This document shows positions 22,543 to 34,330 of a stretch of 64,000 bases of DNA, one piece after another. Each line of letters begins with the position of its first letter. Position 1 is the stretch's first letter. The notes beneath the pieces were generated by a model. The model was not told the origin of the DNA. It saw nothing but the letters and a program-made list of their open reading frames with translations, and made no database searches. The position numbers and the translations under genes were made by a program. Source of the stretch: Persicaria tinctoria (Eukaryota; Streptophyta; Magnoliopsida; Caryophyllales; Polygonaceae); contig JBANSL010000008.1 in assembly GCA_037127255.1 (NCBI GenBank), positions 6,348,896 through 6,412,895 on the forward strand. Reading direction: 5' to 3'.

Positions 22543-25029
22543 ATGTTTCTTCATGGCTCAAAGACACTTCTTCGAAGGCCTCCCACCCTCTTAGCTCGTC
22601 TCTCAACCCACTTGAAGATTCCCTCTGCTCCGCCTTACCTAATCACCCAACTCTCCAACGCATTCCAATCTGAAAATCTCCACTCCTTACATCCCCGGTG
22701 GCTCCGACGCTTCCATCCTCACCACATCGATCAAATCCTCTTCTATCTCCGATCGAAACCCATCTCCGCAATTAGATTCATCCAATGGTCAGAAAATGTC
22801 TTAGGGTTTCCCCCCACCCTACAATCTTACTCCTCCCTTGCCCATCTCTTGCTTTCCCATCGCATGTTTGATCATGCCCACAAGGTGTTCGATGAAATGA
22901 TTCAGGGGTTTGGGAGCTTTGATCTGTTCGCTGCACTTTCTGATGGGTTTTATGGTTATGGGTCTAATGGCAGCACTGTTTATAGCTGTTTGCTTGCTGG
23001 GTTTTGTAGGAATCATATGATTAATCATGCTTTGGATTTGTACTTCAGAATGTGTTGTGGTGGAGTAGCGGTTGCTCCCTATGCGTTGAGGAATTTGTTG
23101 GATTTGCTTGTCTTTTTGGATCGGTTTGATGCAGCTGTGGATGTTTTTCAGAAAGAAACAAAGTCTGGATTCAGTGTGTTTGATTTTGTTGTGGATTGGT
23201 TTGTCCGTAAGAATGAAATGGAGAAAGGTCTGATTCTTTACCGTGTGATGGCGGAGAGGGGCATTGTGGTTGATGTAATTGACTGTAACAGAATTTTGAA
23301 GACATTGTGCAGGGAAAAGTCACTGGAACATGCTTCTAAGTTCTTTGATTTGATTGAAAGGGTCGGTCCGAAGCCAAACTTAGTGTCATTTACTACTGTG
23401 ATTAACGCCTACTGCAAGGCGGGGAAGGTGGAAGAGGCAGTGGAACATCAAAGATCAATGGTGCAATGTGGAATAGCTCCAGACTTGGTTTTATATAGTT
23501 CTGTTATGGATGGCCTTTTTAAGGCGGGTAAGGTAGATGACGGGCATGTCCTTTTTAACGAGCTTTTAAATAGTGGTGTTAAGTTGGATGTTGTTGCTTT
23601 CAGTTCGGTTATGGATGCATTTGTTAGGGAGGGTGATCTGCAAAATGCAGTAGAAGTGTACGATAAAATGTTGATCCATGGGATTTTACCTAGTAGTATC
23701 ACTTATAGCATTCTTGTTAAGGGGTTATGCCAAGATGGGCAAGTCCTTGAGGCTTGTGGGATTGTATGTGAAATGATGAAACGGGGTTTGCAGTTGTCGA
23801 GGTTAACTCTTGGCAGTCTAATTGATGGCTTGTGTAAATCAGGACTTTTGAGAGACGCGTTTAGGATATATGAGATGATGCTAAAGGAAGGCCCTGCTCT
23901 TGACATTGTTATGTGTACTTCACTTATCAATGGATTAAGCAAACATGGCCGGATGGATGATGCTATTAGATTCTTCTTTCAGACAGCAAAGGCGGGATTA
24001 CTTCCAAACATATATACATTTAACACCTTAATAGATGGTTATTGTAGATCAAACGCATGGAAACATGCTATAAAAGTCTGGATTATGATGGGGATGTATA
24101 AAGTTGTTCCTGATGTTGTCTCATACACTTTGTTCCTTGGAGCATTGGCATCCAAGGGAAGACTTGTGGACGCAACTGCTTTATTTTACGGAATGCTCAA
24201 GAGAGGCATGTTGGTAGATGCAGTTGCATATTGTGCTCTGTTGGATGAATTTTGCAAGCAAAATAAGCTTGAAGTCGGGCTTTGGATATATGATCTCATG
24301 AGAAGGAACAGAGTTGTCCCTGACATCACCGTATACAACATTCTGATCAGAATGTACTTCAAAGAATGTCGGTTGGAGGATGCGGTAAATCTGTTCAAGT
24401 GTGTAGCTGATCATGGACCTGAGCCAGATATTGTGACTTTCAACACAATGATATGCGGGTTCTGCTCTTTTTCATTATTGAATGATGCGGTTCAGATGTA
24501 TGAGAGCCTTGCGAAAGGACGAGTGAAACCCAACATTATCACTCACACCATTCTGATAGATGCTTTCTGCAAAGAGGGAAGAGTTGAGAATGCCGTTTCA
24601 ATGTTCAGTGAGATCCTACGTAAGGGCCCAGAGCCTAATGTCGTCACATACAGCTGCATGGTTGACGGGTACATGAAATTTCACGACATGAGCAATGCAT
24701 TCGAGCTATTTGAAACAATGCAGAGAAACGAGATCCAGCCAAACATAATCAGTTACAGCATAATCATCGATGGCCTTTGCAAGAGAGGACTCTTGGACAA
24801 AGCATTCTCAATGTTCCAGTGTGCTCTTGACATGGGTTTGTTGCCGGATGTTGTGGCTTACAGTATCCTTATACACGGATGTTGCAAGGTCGGGAGATTA
24901 GGGGAAGCAAATGCGCTGCACGCACGCATGTTGTCAAAGGGTTTAACTCCGGATTATATATTGGAACGGATTCTTGTGCAGTGTAGTATAAGCAAAGGAG
25001 ATTTGTTTCAACTTACTAGTATTGAATGA
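22543..25029 (+). CDS. P-class pentatricopeptide repeat protein
   Basis: An 828-codon single-exon ORF, as usual for PPR genes. The N-terminus (MFLHGSKTLLRRPPTLLARL) is rich in Arg, Leu and Ser with almost no acids, consistent with a mitochondrial or plastid presequence. From about residue 160 to 815 there are roughly 18 tandem ~35-residue repeats with typical motifs such as VSFTTVINAYCKAGKVEEAV, VTYSCMVDGYMKFHDMSNAF and ISYSIIIDGLCKRGLLDKAF. No E, DYW or SMR domain is present, so it is P-class. Known: such proteins bind organelle RNA for stability, splicing or translation, one base per repeat. The target cannot be read safely here. The repeat layout is restorer-like, but the RFL subgroup is not shown. 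A 7-codon uORF sits just upstream. Confidence 0.92.
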   Translation: MFLHGSKTLLRRPPTLLARLSTHLKIPSAPPYLITQLSNAFQSENLHSLHPRWLRRFHPHHIDQILFYLRSKPISAIRFIQWSENVLGFPPTLQSYSSLAHLLLSHRMFDHAHKVFDEMIQGFGSFDLFAALSDGFYGYGSNGSTVYSCLLAGFCRNHMINHALDLYFRMCCGGVAVAPYALRNLLDLLVFLDRFDAAVDVFQKETKSGFSVFDFVVDWFVRKNEMEKGLILYRVMAERGIVVDVIDCNRILKTLCREKSLEHASKFFDLIERVGPKPNLVSFTTVINAYCKAGKVEEAVEHQRSMVQCGIAPDLVLYSSVMDGLFKAGKVDDGHVLFNELLNSGVKLDVVAFSSVMDAFVREGDLQNAVEVYDKMLIHGILPSSITYSILVKGLCQDGQVLEACGIVCEMMKRGLQLSRLTLGSLIDGLCKSGLLRDAFRIYEMMLKEGPALDIVMCTSLINGLSKHGRMDDAIRFFFQTAKAGLLPNIYTFNTLIDGYCRSNAWKHAIKVWIMMGMYKVVPDVVSYTLFLGALASKGRLVDATALFYGMLKRGMLVDAVAYCALLDEFCKQNKLEVGLWIYDLMRRNRVVPDITVYNILIRMYFKECRLEDAVNLFKCVADHGPEPDIVTFNTMICGFCSFSLLNDAVQMYESLAKGRVKPNIITHTILIDAFCKEGRVENAVSMFSEILRKGPEPNVVTYSCMVDGYMKFHDMSNAFELFETMQRNEIQPNIISYSIIIDGLCKRGLLDKAFSMFQCALDMGLLPDVVAYSILIHGCCKVGRLGEANALHARMLSKGLTPDYILERILVQCSISKGDLFQLTSIE

Positions 25030-25581
25030 AATGAGATATTTGGTACTTTGGTGTTTGATTCCTTTTTTTCTGTACATGCTTCTCTACTTATACTGTGAAC
25101 TGTGAAATGCTCATTACATGAGTAGATGAAGCAAGTAGGGAGGGATGAACATTAGTATGATAAAATCAAATAACTCAATTTCGGGGAGCTATTGCTGACG
25201 CCACACATCAGTGTACAATTACATTGGCAGCAGAAAAAGGTACCTCTGCTTTGCTGGCTCAAGCCTTTGTTACTTTTAGATGTGTTTATTGGTAGTTACT
25301 GGAATGATTATAAGCTGTAGTTACTGGAATGTTTATTCATATAACTGCTAAGCATCTTTCTGTGCGCCTTGTATTTGTATTACTGGGTTTCACTTTGCTT
25401 CAATTTCCTTCAATTCTTCTATGGACGTGTGACTTTGATTTAAACTTGGTTGCTGAATCTTTATTGCAATCAATAAGAGACTGATACCATTACGAATATC
25501 TCCAAATACTGTTATATGAACGTAATAATAATCTCATATTAATCTGAGTTCTAGGCTCTCTTTGTAATTTGCGACGTGGAA
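25030..25581. other. PPR 3' flank and spacer
   Basis: No coding signal; likely the 3' UTR of the PPR gene and the promoter of the small gene that follows. Confidence 0.4.
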
Positions 25582-25638
25582 ATGGGGCAATACAGTCTAA
25601 CCGAAGAGGCTTTGGAAGTGTTTAAAGAAGCAGCATAA
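25582..25638 (+). promoter_or_regulatory. 18-codon uORF before the small three-exon gene
   Basis: Reads MGQYSLTEEALEVFKEAA then TAA, 13 bp before the proposed start at 25652. The peptide is a plausible amphipathic helix. It could be a regulatory uORF or an exon of another isoform. Confidence 0.35.
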
Positions 25639-25651
25639 TCGATAATCATGG

Positions 25652-26146
25652 ATGGCACTGGATCCTTTTGCCTTTAGAAACCCATCCTGCAGGCCTATCA
25701 CTGCTCAATCGGTTGAAGATTGCATCTCGACTGTGACGAAGGTTTTGTACACTTTTTCCCTATATCCAATTTGTTGCACTTATTTTCAAAGGTTTTATTA
25801 ATTTGCTCATTTTTCATGTTCAGTTTGTGTAAGAATCTAAGCCATTTTTAATAAATCCTGTTCTTGTTTTGATGCGGAGCCTCCAGACGTATTTGGCTTG
25901 CCAGACCTGCTCCAGCAATGGATGGATTCTCTTTTTCCCAGTAGCCCTCACTATGAATCCAATGTTTCTGAGGTTGAGTACCCCTTTACCCATTTTACAA
26001 CCAAATTTTTTATTTCATGCTTGCTAATTCTGTTGGTGCAGGATCCCAACTGTGGTAAAGGAGATGCGGAATTCTTCCAATCTGAGTTGGAAAATGAGAC
26101 TGACGAGGGCTCTTCGACTGATGATGAAACATATCAGCCAGGGTGA
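25652..26146 (+). CDS. Small acidic protein, three exons (hypothetical)
   Basis: Reconstructed from three short frames joined at GT/AG sites, all phase 0: exons 25652-25741, 25880-25972 and 26042-26146, giving 95 residues and a TGA. Exon 1 begins MALDPFAFRNPSCRPITAQS; exon 2 carries FGLPDLLQQWMDSLFP; exon 3 is very acidic (ELENETDEGSSTDDETY). The donor after exon 1 (AAG/GTTTTG) is weak, and the exon 2 acceptor could instead be the AG at 25886, but only the chosen model keeps one sensible frame to a common stop. An upstream in-register ATG at 25648 opens another frame that stops at once. I do not recognise the family; the tail suggests a nuclear or adaptor protein, which is inference. Confidence 0.6.
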
Positions 26147-26719
26147 CCTGTATGGGTCTTGTTTGTGCTGGTGGTTTTCAGCTGAGTTGAGCTGAACGAG
26201 ATGTCCATTAAAGGTGCAATTCACTGTCATAGTGGTCGCTGTTTGCTGTTGTACACTTGTACTCTTGCTGTCATGAGTATTGCTGCTCTTACTGTCAAAG
26301 ATTGGTTATTATAAGTTGTAATTTTCATGAGGGTATGCGTATGTTTTATACGTAGTATTGATTTGTCTTAACCTGGAATATATAATTTAATCTTTTTATA
26401 TTTTGGGTTAAGATTCATTTATATATGCATGCAGAAGTGGGTTGGGTTCACTAAATATAATGGTGATTGGAGGTTTTTGGGTCTGATCTAGTGACAAGCG
26501 AATGTAGTGGTTGTGGAGGACATTGCCTAGGGTGGGTTGCGTAGTAATAGGTTGTTAGCATCTGTATTTGCGTAGTATTGCCTAGTATGGTTACACCTTT
26601 TACGTGTGACTCTTGGTATGGTTCCATCTTCCTTTTGTAACTCTGTTACACCGTCTATATATTTTCATGAGAAAGACTGAGATGATCAATTGATCATCCT
26701 ATATATTTAGACTTGTATC
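26147..26719. other. 3' UTR of the small gene and spacer
   Basis: No genes seen. Duplicated cgtagtattg motifs at 26351 and 26571 are the only notable sequence. Confidence 0.4.
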
Positions 26720-27016
26720 ATGAAATCAACTAGTTTCGATTCTACCCTATTTTACGGCAAAAACATTGTCTGGAATCGGGTTCCATCCAAAACAGCCTTT
26801 ATCCTGCAGACAGGCATGCCTAGTAGGAAGGGTGTTTTAAGGATCAACCTGATGTCGAATGAGGCATGGACCATCCTGCTATTTGGTGTTTCCCCTGTTG
26901 CATTACCAAAATCTAGCTATACTATGTTAATTGATTCTGAATGTAAACTTGGGTATGCAAGTAAGTCAACATATCCAAACTCTCTGCATAATTTTTGGCC
27001 TTTTGGCATTAGGTAG
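26720..27016 (+). pseudogene. Possible LINE tail remnant (zf-RVT-like)
   Basis: The 98-codon frame contains VWNRVPSKTAFILQTGMPSR, resembling the zinc-binding segment after plant LINE reverse transcriptase (W..VPsKv.FfLW...). The Cys/His residues expected downstream are missing, so it is at best a decayed fragment. Confidence 0.35.
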
Positions 27017-27554
27017 CTCACGACCACGGTGTTGATGGAAGCACTTCATAGCCAAAGTCTGGAAGCACAGGGCTTCAAATGTTATTAACAAATTTTCAAG
27101 AAATGAGAGTTCCAGGAAGCATTGACCCAAAGCCAGCAACAGCATCAGCCTGAACAAGCAAACCACACAAAAGCAATCCAACATATGCAAATACTTCCGC
27201 AAGAATTTATTTAGAATCCATACATTCAATAGGCGGCGATAACACTAGGATTCCCACCAACACTACTTTATAAGTTACTAGAGAAACATCAAAATGCAAA
27301 GCATACTAGGGTAAACAGCGTACGAGAATGACCACAGAAGGAGATTGAACGAAAATAAATAAATACAAATCCTACCTTCGCAAGCATCCAAAACTTTGCA
27401 GGGCGCTTTCTGTGGTGTAATACCATCCCCTGCCACCCGACAGTTTCCGTTGAAGGAAGACACTGGTTCACTTCAAAAACTTGCAGCTGTCCAGACGCAG
27501 GGTGGTGATTTGCACGGTTCCACTGCTGCTATAGAAATTATCCTCGCAAGAAGA
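27017..27554 (-). other. Probable 3' UTR and downstream flank of RPA1
   Basis: Follows the RPA1 stop on the minus strand. No domain-like frame. Confidence 0.35.
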
Positions 27555-30500
27555 CTAGTAACGACCAAGGTTCTGCTTTTGCATCCCATAAGACCCATAT
27601 GCAGGAGGAACCGAGCTTATGCCAGGACAGTCTTTCGCCCAGTGCCCGAACTGGTGGCATTTGAAGCACTCTTTACCGGCTACACCTCCACCTCCACCTG
27701 TGGCATTTGAACTTGGACAGTTATTGGCCCAATGACCTGTCTGGTGGCATTTATAGCACTCTCCACTGGCTCCACCACTGGCTGACCCAGATTGAGTGAC
27801 TGCACTTGAGTTCGGACAGTCTCTGGACCAATGCCCAATCTGGTGGCATTTAAAGCACTCTTCCCCACTGGCACCTCCTGCTGCAGGTGCAGGCTGTGTT
27901 TGACCACCATAACCACCTGTTAGATACCCAGGGCCACTGTTTACACTAGGGCAGTTTGCTGCACTGTGGCCTGATCCTCCACAGCTGCTGCAGGATGCAA
28001 ATGCACCACCAGAAGCATTGCCCATCGTGTGCCTAGAACCACTGAATTGAGCTCCATAGGCCCCTGCTTGGTTGGTAGACAGTCCAGTTGCTCTAGCTGA
28101 GAACCCAGTGGCTCCACCGTAATTGACAGTAGAGGCTGTGGGTTGCCCTGTTGCATAACTGTTTCCAGCATTGAAGGAGGTATCTGAACCATCTGATTTC
28201 AGCTTAGTCATCAAATCTACAAGAACCCTTGCTTCAGATGAGAAATTCAACATGTCTACTTTCACTACAGTGGACTTGACCCTCTGCTCATCGCTGTAGG
28301 TCTCTTCTTTCACCTTCAACTTAAATATGTACTTACTAAATAGGACACGGCGAATGATTTCACTGAATTTCTCGTCATCCTGCTCTTCATATTTCAAAGA
28401 GAACAACTCTTTAGCTGGCATTCCAATAATCTCCTCTCCAAATTCCTGGAACGCAGTAATCCATGTAATTCCAGTATGATCTTGTATCTGACACTGTAGA
28501 ATGTACCTATACTCACATTCATCAACCGACTGATCACATCTATCACAGTGCCATTTCCCATCCCCATGGTTTGTGACCTTCTTGCTGCATTTCCTCTCCC
28601 CAACCATGATGGGGCAAGCAGTGTAACAAAAGTTTTCAAGCCTCATGTATGATATATGAGCACAAACGGTAATATAATCAGGCTTCTCAGATGTACCTAA
28701 CTTCTCATCCTTGATTTGGGATATAGTTTTCCGAACATCAGTTCTCGAGAAGCCCATATTGTCCCTTGAAATGGACACACAGTGTGTGTTCTTCCCTTCC
28801 CTGTCAAACCATTCCTTCAATGTGCGAGCTTCGGGAATATCTGGCTCTATGAAGAGCTGACTGATTGAAAGAGACCCCACAGCCTTTCCATTAAATTCAT
28901 TAATCCTAGCAGCTTTTATGGCTAATACAGGAAATTGCCCAGAATCACACATGCTTTGCAGTTCCTGACCTTCAGCATTGCAGAAGTTGCCCCACAAGAC
29001 CAGCTCAACACTCTTTCCAGACATGTCTTTCAACTGAAGGCTTCTCTTCTGTGTCTCAGTACTGTCTTTTTTCATGATTGTTGTTGTAGGATTAATTGAA
29101 GATACTATGCCAATAATATCCACAATCTTATTATTCTCCATCCCCTCAACATCGCTGATGGAACAAAAGCAAAATTGCTGTCTAGGAATTGAGCTGTCAT
29201 CATCAGAACAAGGTTGTACTACTGATGTGGACTCTAGGAAGATCTCGTGATCATTACGGAGGTGGTTGAAGTTTTTCTGAGCAGGCTTCAAGCTTCCCTT
29301 GGAAATCAAATACACTCGGCCAACTTCTATTTGGTTGAAAAACTGATCAGCAACAGCATTAAAGCAGGTGACTCGAATCTCTCCGCCATCAGAATCTAGA
29401 AGATCAAAGGAGAAAACTTTCCCATCCCCACGGGCATTGGTATAATGCCTCAAAACAGTCTTTGCAGTCACTCTGGCCTTTATTGTCCACCGACCTTGGT
29501 AAGGATTTAATGCAGCAATTGGAATTATCCTTGGAGGAGCTTCATTTCTAGCAATGGGACCCCTGTTCATGTACATGGGTGGAGGCTGCTGATTCACAGG
29601 ACGAGAATTAGGGACTTGAGTCCTAGAGTTGTTAAAACCACCGGCAGTAGGGGAAGCCACAGCATTTCCAGAGCCAAATCTAGGTCTAGGATGCAAAGGA
29701 GGATTTGTAGGAGCAAACCTTCCTGTGTCAGAATTACTACTGTAAGATTGCACTGAAGGACTGTTGTCAGGTGTTGGGGGCTGCAGAGAAGGCCCTCCAT
29801 TTGAATTTAGGGATTGAGCATTTCCAAGTTGAGGACTCCCATACAATGTCTTCCTCTGATCTGCAGAAGACTGCAACTGATGAGGTCTTTCGCTACCAGG
29901 AAGCCCATAAGGTGTTGGCTGTCCAATTGGATTACAATTCTCCTGGATCACCTCCAGTTGAATAATAATTATAATTCTGCACACATTTACAGCATCAAGG
30001 ATGAATAAGTAAGATTTGTACCTAAACTGACATAGAAAGACGGCTACTGCAAAAACAAAGAAATCTCCACCTTCCCATGCTTATGGAATAAGGGAAACAT
30101 CTCTGCCAACATATAAAAGTAGTAAAATGAAAAATAATTTACGTATTTAAATAACAACATATTATAGAAAAATTGAGTTGTCAAAAGTTCAAATCTTTAA
30201 CTTTCACTTCTAGCCTAGCAAAAAGCACCAACCTATAGTTACTGTTTTAGCTAAGCACTAGATTCTTTTCAAGATTAACATGCACTAAAGAACTGAATAA
30301 ATCGTTGCAAAAATTATAAACTCATCGCCCAAAAAAACAAAACTTTGCAGCCTAAAAGAATCATTCTGGTACGCAATTAGCATCCCCCTAACATACATAA
30401 ATCACAAGCACACCAAACAGGAGAATTAAACCCAAAAAGACAAATATTGCAGCCTAAAAGAATCAGTCAAACAGTTTCATCAAAGAGGCTAAAAAGAACA

Positions 30501-30900
30501 CAAATTGAAACAATAGAACAACAAACAATTCATATGCACTACAAACAACATCCAGAAAACGCTAAAAAGAACACAAATTGAAACAACTACATGCCAAGCA
30601 GAGAGAGGGAGGGAGGAAAACTCACTTCTTTCCCTGGATACTATTACAGACAAACTCGTGCAACAGGACAATTGAACCCTTTTGCAGCACCCCGGTCTTG
30701 ACCAGTTCATTCTTCTGAGTAGCGAGCATCCCTTGCTGCGAGTGAGTGCCATCGGACACCACCATCCGATACCGCTCATTCGCCGCAGGCTGGTTCGAAG
30801 TATTGACGAGCCTGATCTCCGTGACCTGGAGAATCGGCTTAATATCGAGGTCCCCGTTGGACATCCTCTCAATCGCCCCCGGCGACAACTGAACCGCCAT
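27555..30900 (-). CDS. RPA1: Replication protein A large subunit (RPA70/RPA1) with four CCHC zinc knuckles
   Basis: Two exons on the minus strand, 30626-30900 and 27555-29976, joined phase 2 (GKK/IIIIIQLEVI), giving about 898 residues. Domains: RPA70N OB fold (~1-115), a Pro/Ser/Gly-rich linker, DBD-A at ~245-345 (RWTIKARVTAKTVLRHYTNA), DBD-B at ~365-470, and DBD-C at ~525-690 with a zinc ribbon (C-x8-C-x13-C-x2-C around residue 550). A Gly/Ser-rich tail carries four CCHC knuckles at ~755, 806, 836 and 868 (CFKCHQIGHWSRDC type). Known: the heterotrimer RPA binds ssDNA in replication, repair and recombination; plant RPA1C/E-type subunits have C-terminal knuckles and act mainly in repair and meiosis. 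Inference: this is an RPA1C/E-type copy. An ATG-like start at 29984 is not used, because the intron boundary precedes it. Confidence 0.93.
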
Positions 30901-31279
30901 ATTGAACCCTAATTTCAGTCAGACACACTAAACCCTAGCGAAATCGGAGAACCGTAACACCGTTGGCTTGCAGCGATGAAATTGAGAGCGTGTGGGATTG
31001 GAAGAGGGGGAGAGGGAGGGAGATTAGAGGTCGACAATGGAGGCAAGTAGAGTGGGAGGAATTAAAAGTAGAGATTGGAAAAGCCCTAGGAAGGCGGTTG
31101 GGCGCGAGGAGTTTCATTTTTTTGATTTTTTGTGACTTTCCTAAACAAGTACTGTAGTACATTGTACGCATCATTCACATTTATTTTTTAAAATAATTTA
31201 TTTCTCTGAAAATAAAGTGATGCTAGAGGCAAGATACTTAAACTACTTTTAACAAGATGATCTCCTTGTAGATATAGAT
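30901..31279 (-). promoter_or_regulatory. RPA1 5' UTR and proximal promoter region
   Basis: Lies immediately upstream of the RPA1 start on the minus strand; contains CT/GA-rich sequence (30990-31025) typical of plant 5' UTRs. No clear TATA box identified. Confidence 0.35.
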
Positions 31280-31705
31280 GTTTAAAAGAAGTTATTTCTA
31301 AATATATTCAATATAAATGTTGTCAAAAATAACTTTGCGTGGGGGAGCGACGCGTGGCATAGGTGCTTTGGTTTTAATTAATATATAGATTATTTAAAGA
31401 AAATAGCTTGAAATGATATTGTATAATTAATCTAAAATGAAATAATATTGTATAGTTAATAACTTATTATTAACTTTATTAAAAAAAAAATTGAATTAAT
31501 CTCATTGTTTTAAAAAAGTTATTTCTAAATATAATCAATATAAATGTTGTTAAAAATAACTTTGCGTGAGGGAGCGACACGTGGCGTAGGTATATCTATG
31601 TTTAAAAAAAGTTATTTCTAAATATATAATCAATATAAATGTTGCTAAAAATAAATTTGCGTGAGGGAGCGACACGTGGCGTAGGTGCTTTGGTTTTAAT
31701 TAATA
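31280..31705. repeat. Three copies of a ~95-bp unit, two with a perfect G-box/ABRE
   Basis: Units at about 31280-31372, 31508-31592 and 31601-31705 share aagttatttctaaatata, aatataaatgttg and ttgcgtgagggagcgacacg. Copies two and three contain GACACGTGGC (31576-31585; 31671-31680); copy one has GACGCGTGGC (31349-31358). They lie 0.45-0.8 kb upstream of RPA1. The last copy ends at a TACGGAGTA motif often seen at plant transposon ends. Confidence 0.7.
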
Positions 31706-31729
31706 CGGAGTACATAGATAGATATTCAT

Positions 31730-34330
31730 CTTCACCGAGATATGATCTCATAAGGAAAGATGTGAAATATCGTGACTAGATAGATCCTTAAGAGATTCGG
31801 CCCAATCCACACTCGTCCGGTCGGTTGCGTGTGGTCTTCAGTCGACATCAAGTGAAGCAGTCGATGTCGAGTGCTCTTGAAATTTGGTCGACCTCTAGTA
31901 GGCAGGTCGATGTTGAGCTCCTCTATTAGCTTAGCTCTTCGAACAATTAACCAAATTCTCCATCTTCGTAGTCGATGTCGAGGGCATATAGTCGACATCG
32001 AGCTCCTCTTCAGGTTGTTCCTTTCTTCTCTTGATTGCTCCGCAATGTCTCCAATTCCTATGAAATTAACCCAAAACTTGTGTAGACCTCTATACCTTGC
32101 CAATAAGGATAAACTGCGCAAATTCTTAGCTTTCCCATCCCAAAGTATAAAATATAAACAGAAATTTGGATAAAAGTAAGCACAAAACATGGTCAAATAA
32201 GTGCACATCAAATCACCCCATGCTTAAGCTTTGAAGGTTCGATAATGTATAACAAAGTAATATAAAGAAACTCTAGAAGGGGGGTTGAATAGAGTATGCC
32301 GGATTTTCGCAGATAATCTCAAGACTTTTGAAGCACTTTCAAAACCTTTTGAGATCAGACGTAATTCTTTCTTCTGGAAAACCTGAATCACAACAGAGTT
32401 ACACAATTCAAAACAAGTGCGGAAATATGGTAAATCAATAAGTAAAGGACGCAATGAATTGTTGACGAGGTTCGGCACGAACTTGGCCTACGTCCCCGTC
32501 TAGGGTTCTTCCACAACCCTAGGATTCAACCGGCTTTTATTGATTCACAAGACTTAAGATCCTAATAGCTCACAAAGCCTCTCTCCTATACAATTGCAAT
32601 ATAGTCAACTCACGTTCCCTTGGAATCCTAGACCAATCTAGAAGAGCCCCATCTCTCTCAGCTATCTAGTACAATCCTCTTACACTTAGTGAATCGATCG
32701 CCTAGTGTCCACTTCCTGAGTTACAAACTCTCGAGTATAACACTCTCTCGAAATATATCCTATAAGCTCACTGTGTAACTCTCAAATGCTTTGAAACAAA
32801 ATATAAGACTCTTAAGAACAAGCAGAGAGAACACGCTGAAGAGAGATCGTAAACTGAGGTCTGGGTGAAGGAAGAATCTTCACCCAACGGCTATAACAGA
32901 TCATGGCAATCTTCACAATCTTCTATTATGGGAAACTTCGAAGCCATGATCCGCCAGAATTGATCTTCTCAACTTTAAGCTTAAGGTATGAGATTTTATT
33001 CGAAATTCTTGCTGCATTTGTTAGTGCACAATATATAACAATATCTTGAAACATATATAATAATAATAACATATAATAACATCCGGAAATAATATGCACA
33101 TAATAGTATAATACAGGTTTTGTGTTTCATCAACACAGAGTTGTAGCTTCAAGACCTTTGACACGAGCTGTGTGTCAAAGCCTTTGAAACCATTTCCGAT
33201 TTTCATCAAAGGGAGTAGAGTCATCAAGCTTGTTTGTCCCCAAGCAATAACTTGGATTGTCACACGGGGGGTACCAACTAGACTCTCAACATTGTAGATC
33301 CATTCGCATATTACCACTAACAATCAATTGTCATCTCTGCAAATGTACTAATGTCAACAAATTCATGCTTGTGAATAAAAGCAACATCTCATACAAAAGA
33401 AGGGTTATGCAAAACAATTTTTCTGCGACATAGCAACAATAATTAAGAGGACTTTTATGCACATGGTGAAGCGAAGGTAAAAGGCATAGTAGTGGGCTAT
33501 TTTGGCAATGTGGCGGTTTTCATCCGGGGAGATAGAACTTTCAATAACTGCAACACTTTTTGTGTTCTTTCTCATTCTTTATTATATTTCCACATCCCTC
33601 ATCCTCTCTTTATAACACTCTTTGCTCTTTTCACTAGAATGTTTTTACCTCTCTAACCTTAGCACTGCCTTCTCACGAGTCACAAACATGGGTGTCATGA
33701 ATGGCCCCGGATACTTAGCGCTTCGGACTACTCACCTTGGTGTCCCATCTTGCGTGAATTTTATTATCCGTAAGCAGGGTCGATCACTTTATCTCCTGAG
33801 TGACCGGATTTTCTTTCACTCATTAAATTTTCCATTGTATAATCACAATCATGCACCAATCTCAATAGTAATGCCAACACAACAACCATACAAATCATCT
33901 CCATAAATGACTTCCACTTTCTTCCAAACTCCCCGGAAAAGGTCATAAGGTAGAAAATAGGCAACATAAAGTGTATGTGGAGCGAATGTAGTGAAGTATA
34001 AGGCTCATAATATGGCTTAGATGGGAGGCTATAAACAACATGGATAAGATGTAAAGATTAGCTCAAATGGAAAATAAAGTCCTCCATCCTCTTATTGTGC
34101 ATATGTCAAAAACAACATCAAATTTTACCTTCCTTCGTGGTTTTCCTCGATAGAATTTGTACTTCATTGTGACTTCCCTTTGCTAGACAATTTCATACAA
34201 TATCTCTAAAGGAATCTACATTTGCATCGTCGAGTTTTTTCAAAGCATCCATGACCCTTTCGATCTCTCAAAAACATCTTCAGATATAGACATTAAGCAT
34301 ATAAATAAACTAAACATATACCCAAAGTAT
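31730..34330. mobile_element. Retrotransposon-like debris, non-coding
   Basis: Several blocks look like untranslated parts of plant LTR elements: repeated GTCGACATCGA / TCGATGTCGAG motifs (31840-32000), atcaccccatgcttaag (32212), agaaggggggttgaata (32272) and gttgacgaggttcggcacg (32461). No gag-pol domain, paired LTR or target duplication was found, so the class is unproved. Its right edge coincides with the break point of the second LRR gene. Confidence 0.45.

Noticed and set aside
29977..29984. Start of RPA1 exon 2 frame at 29984 as a separate gene start
   Set aside because: An AG acceptor at 29977-29978 and the conserved IIIIxxLEV sequence show it is an internal exon joined to 30626-30900.
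31732..32211. 159-residue minus-strand frame
   Set aside because: Composition follows GTCGAC/TCGATG repeats in retrotransposon-like DNA; no known domain.
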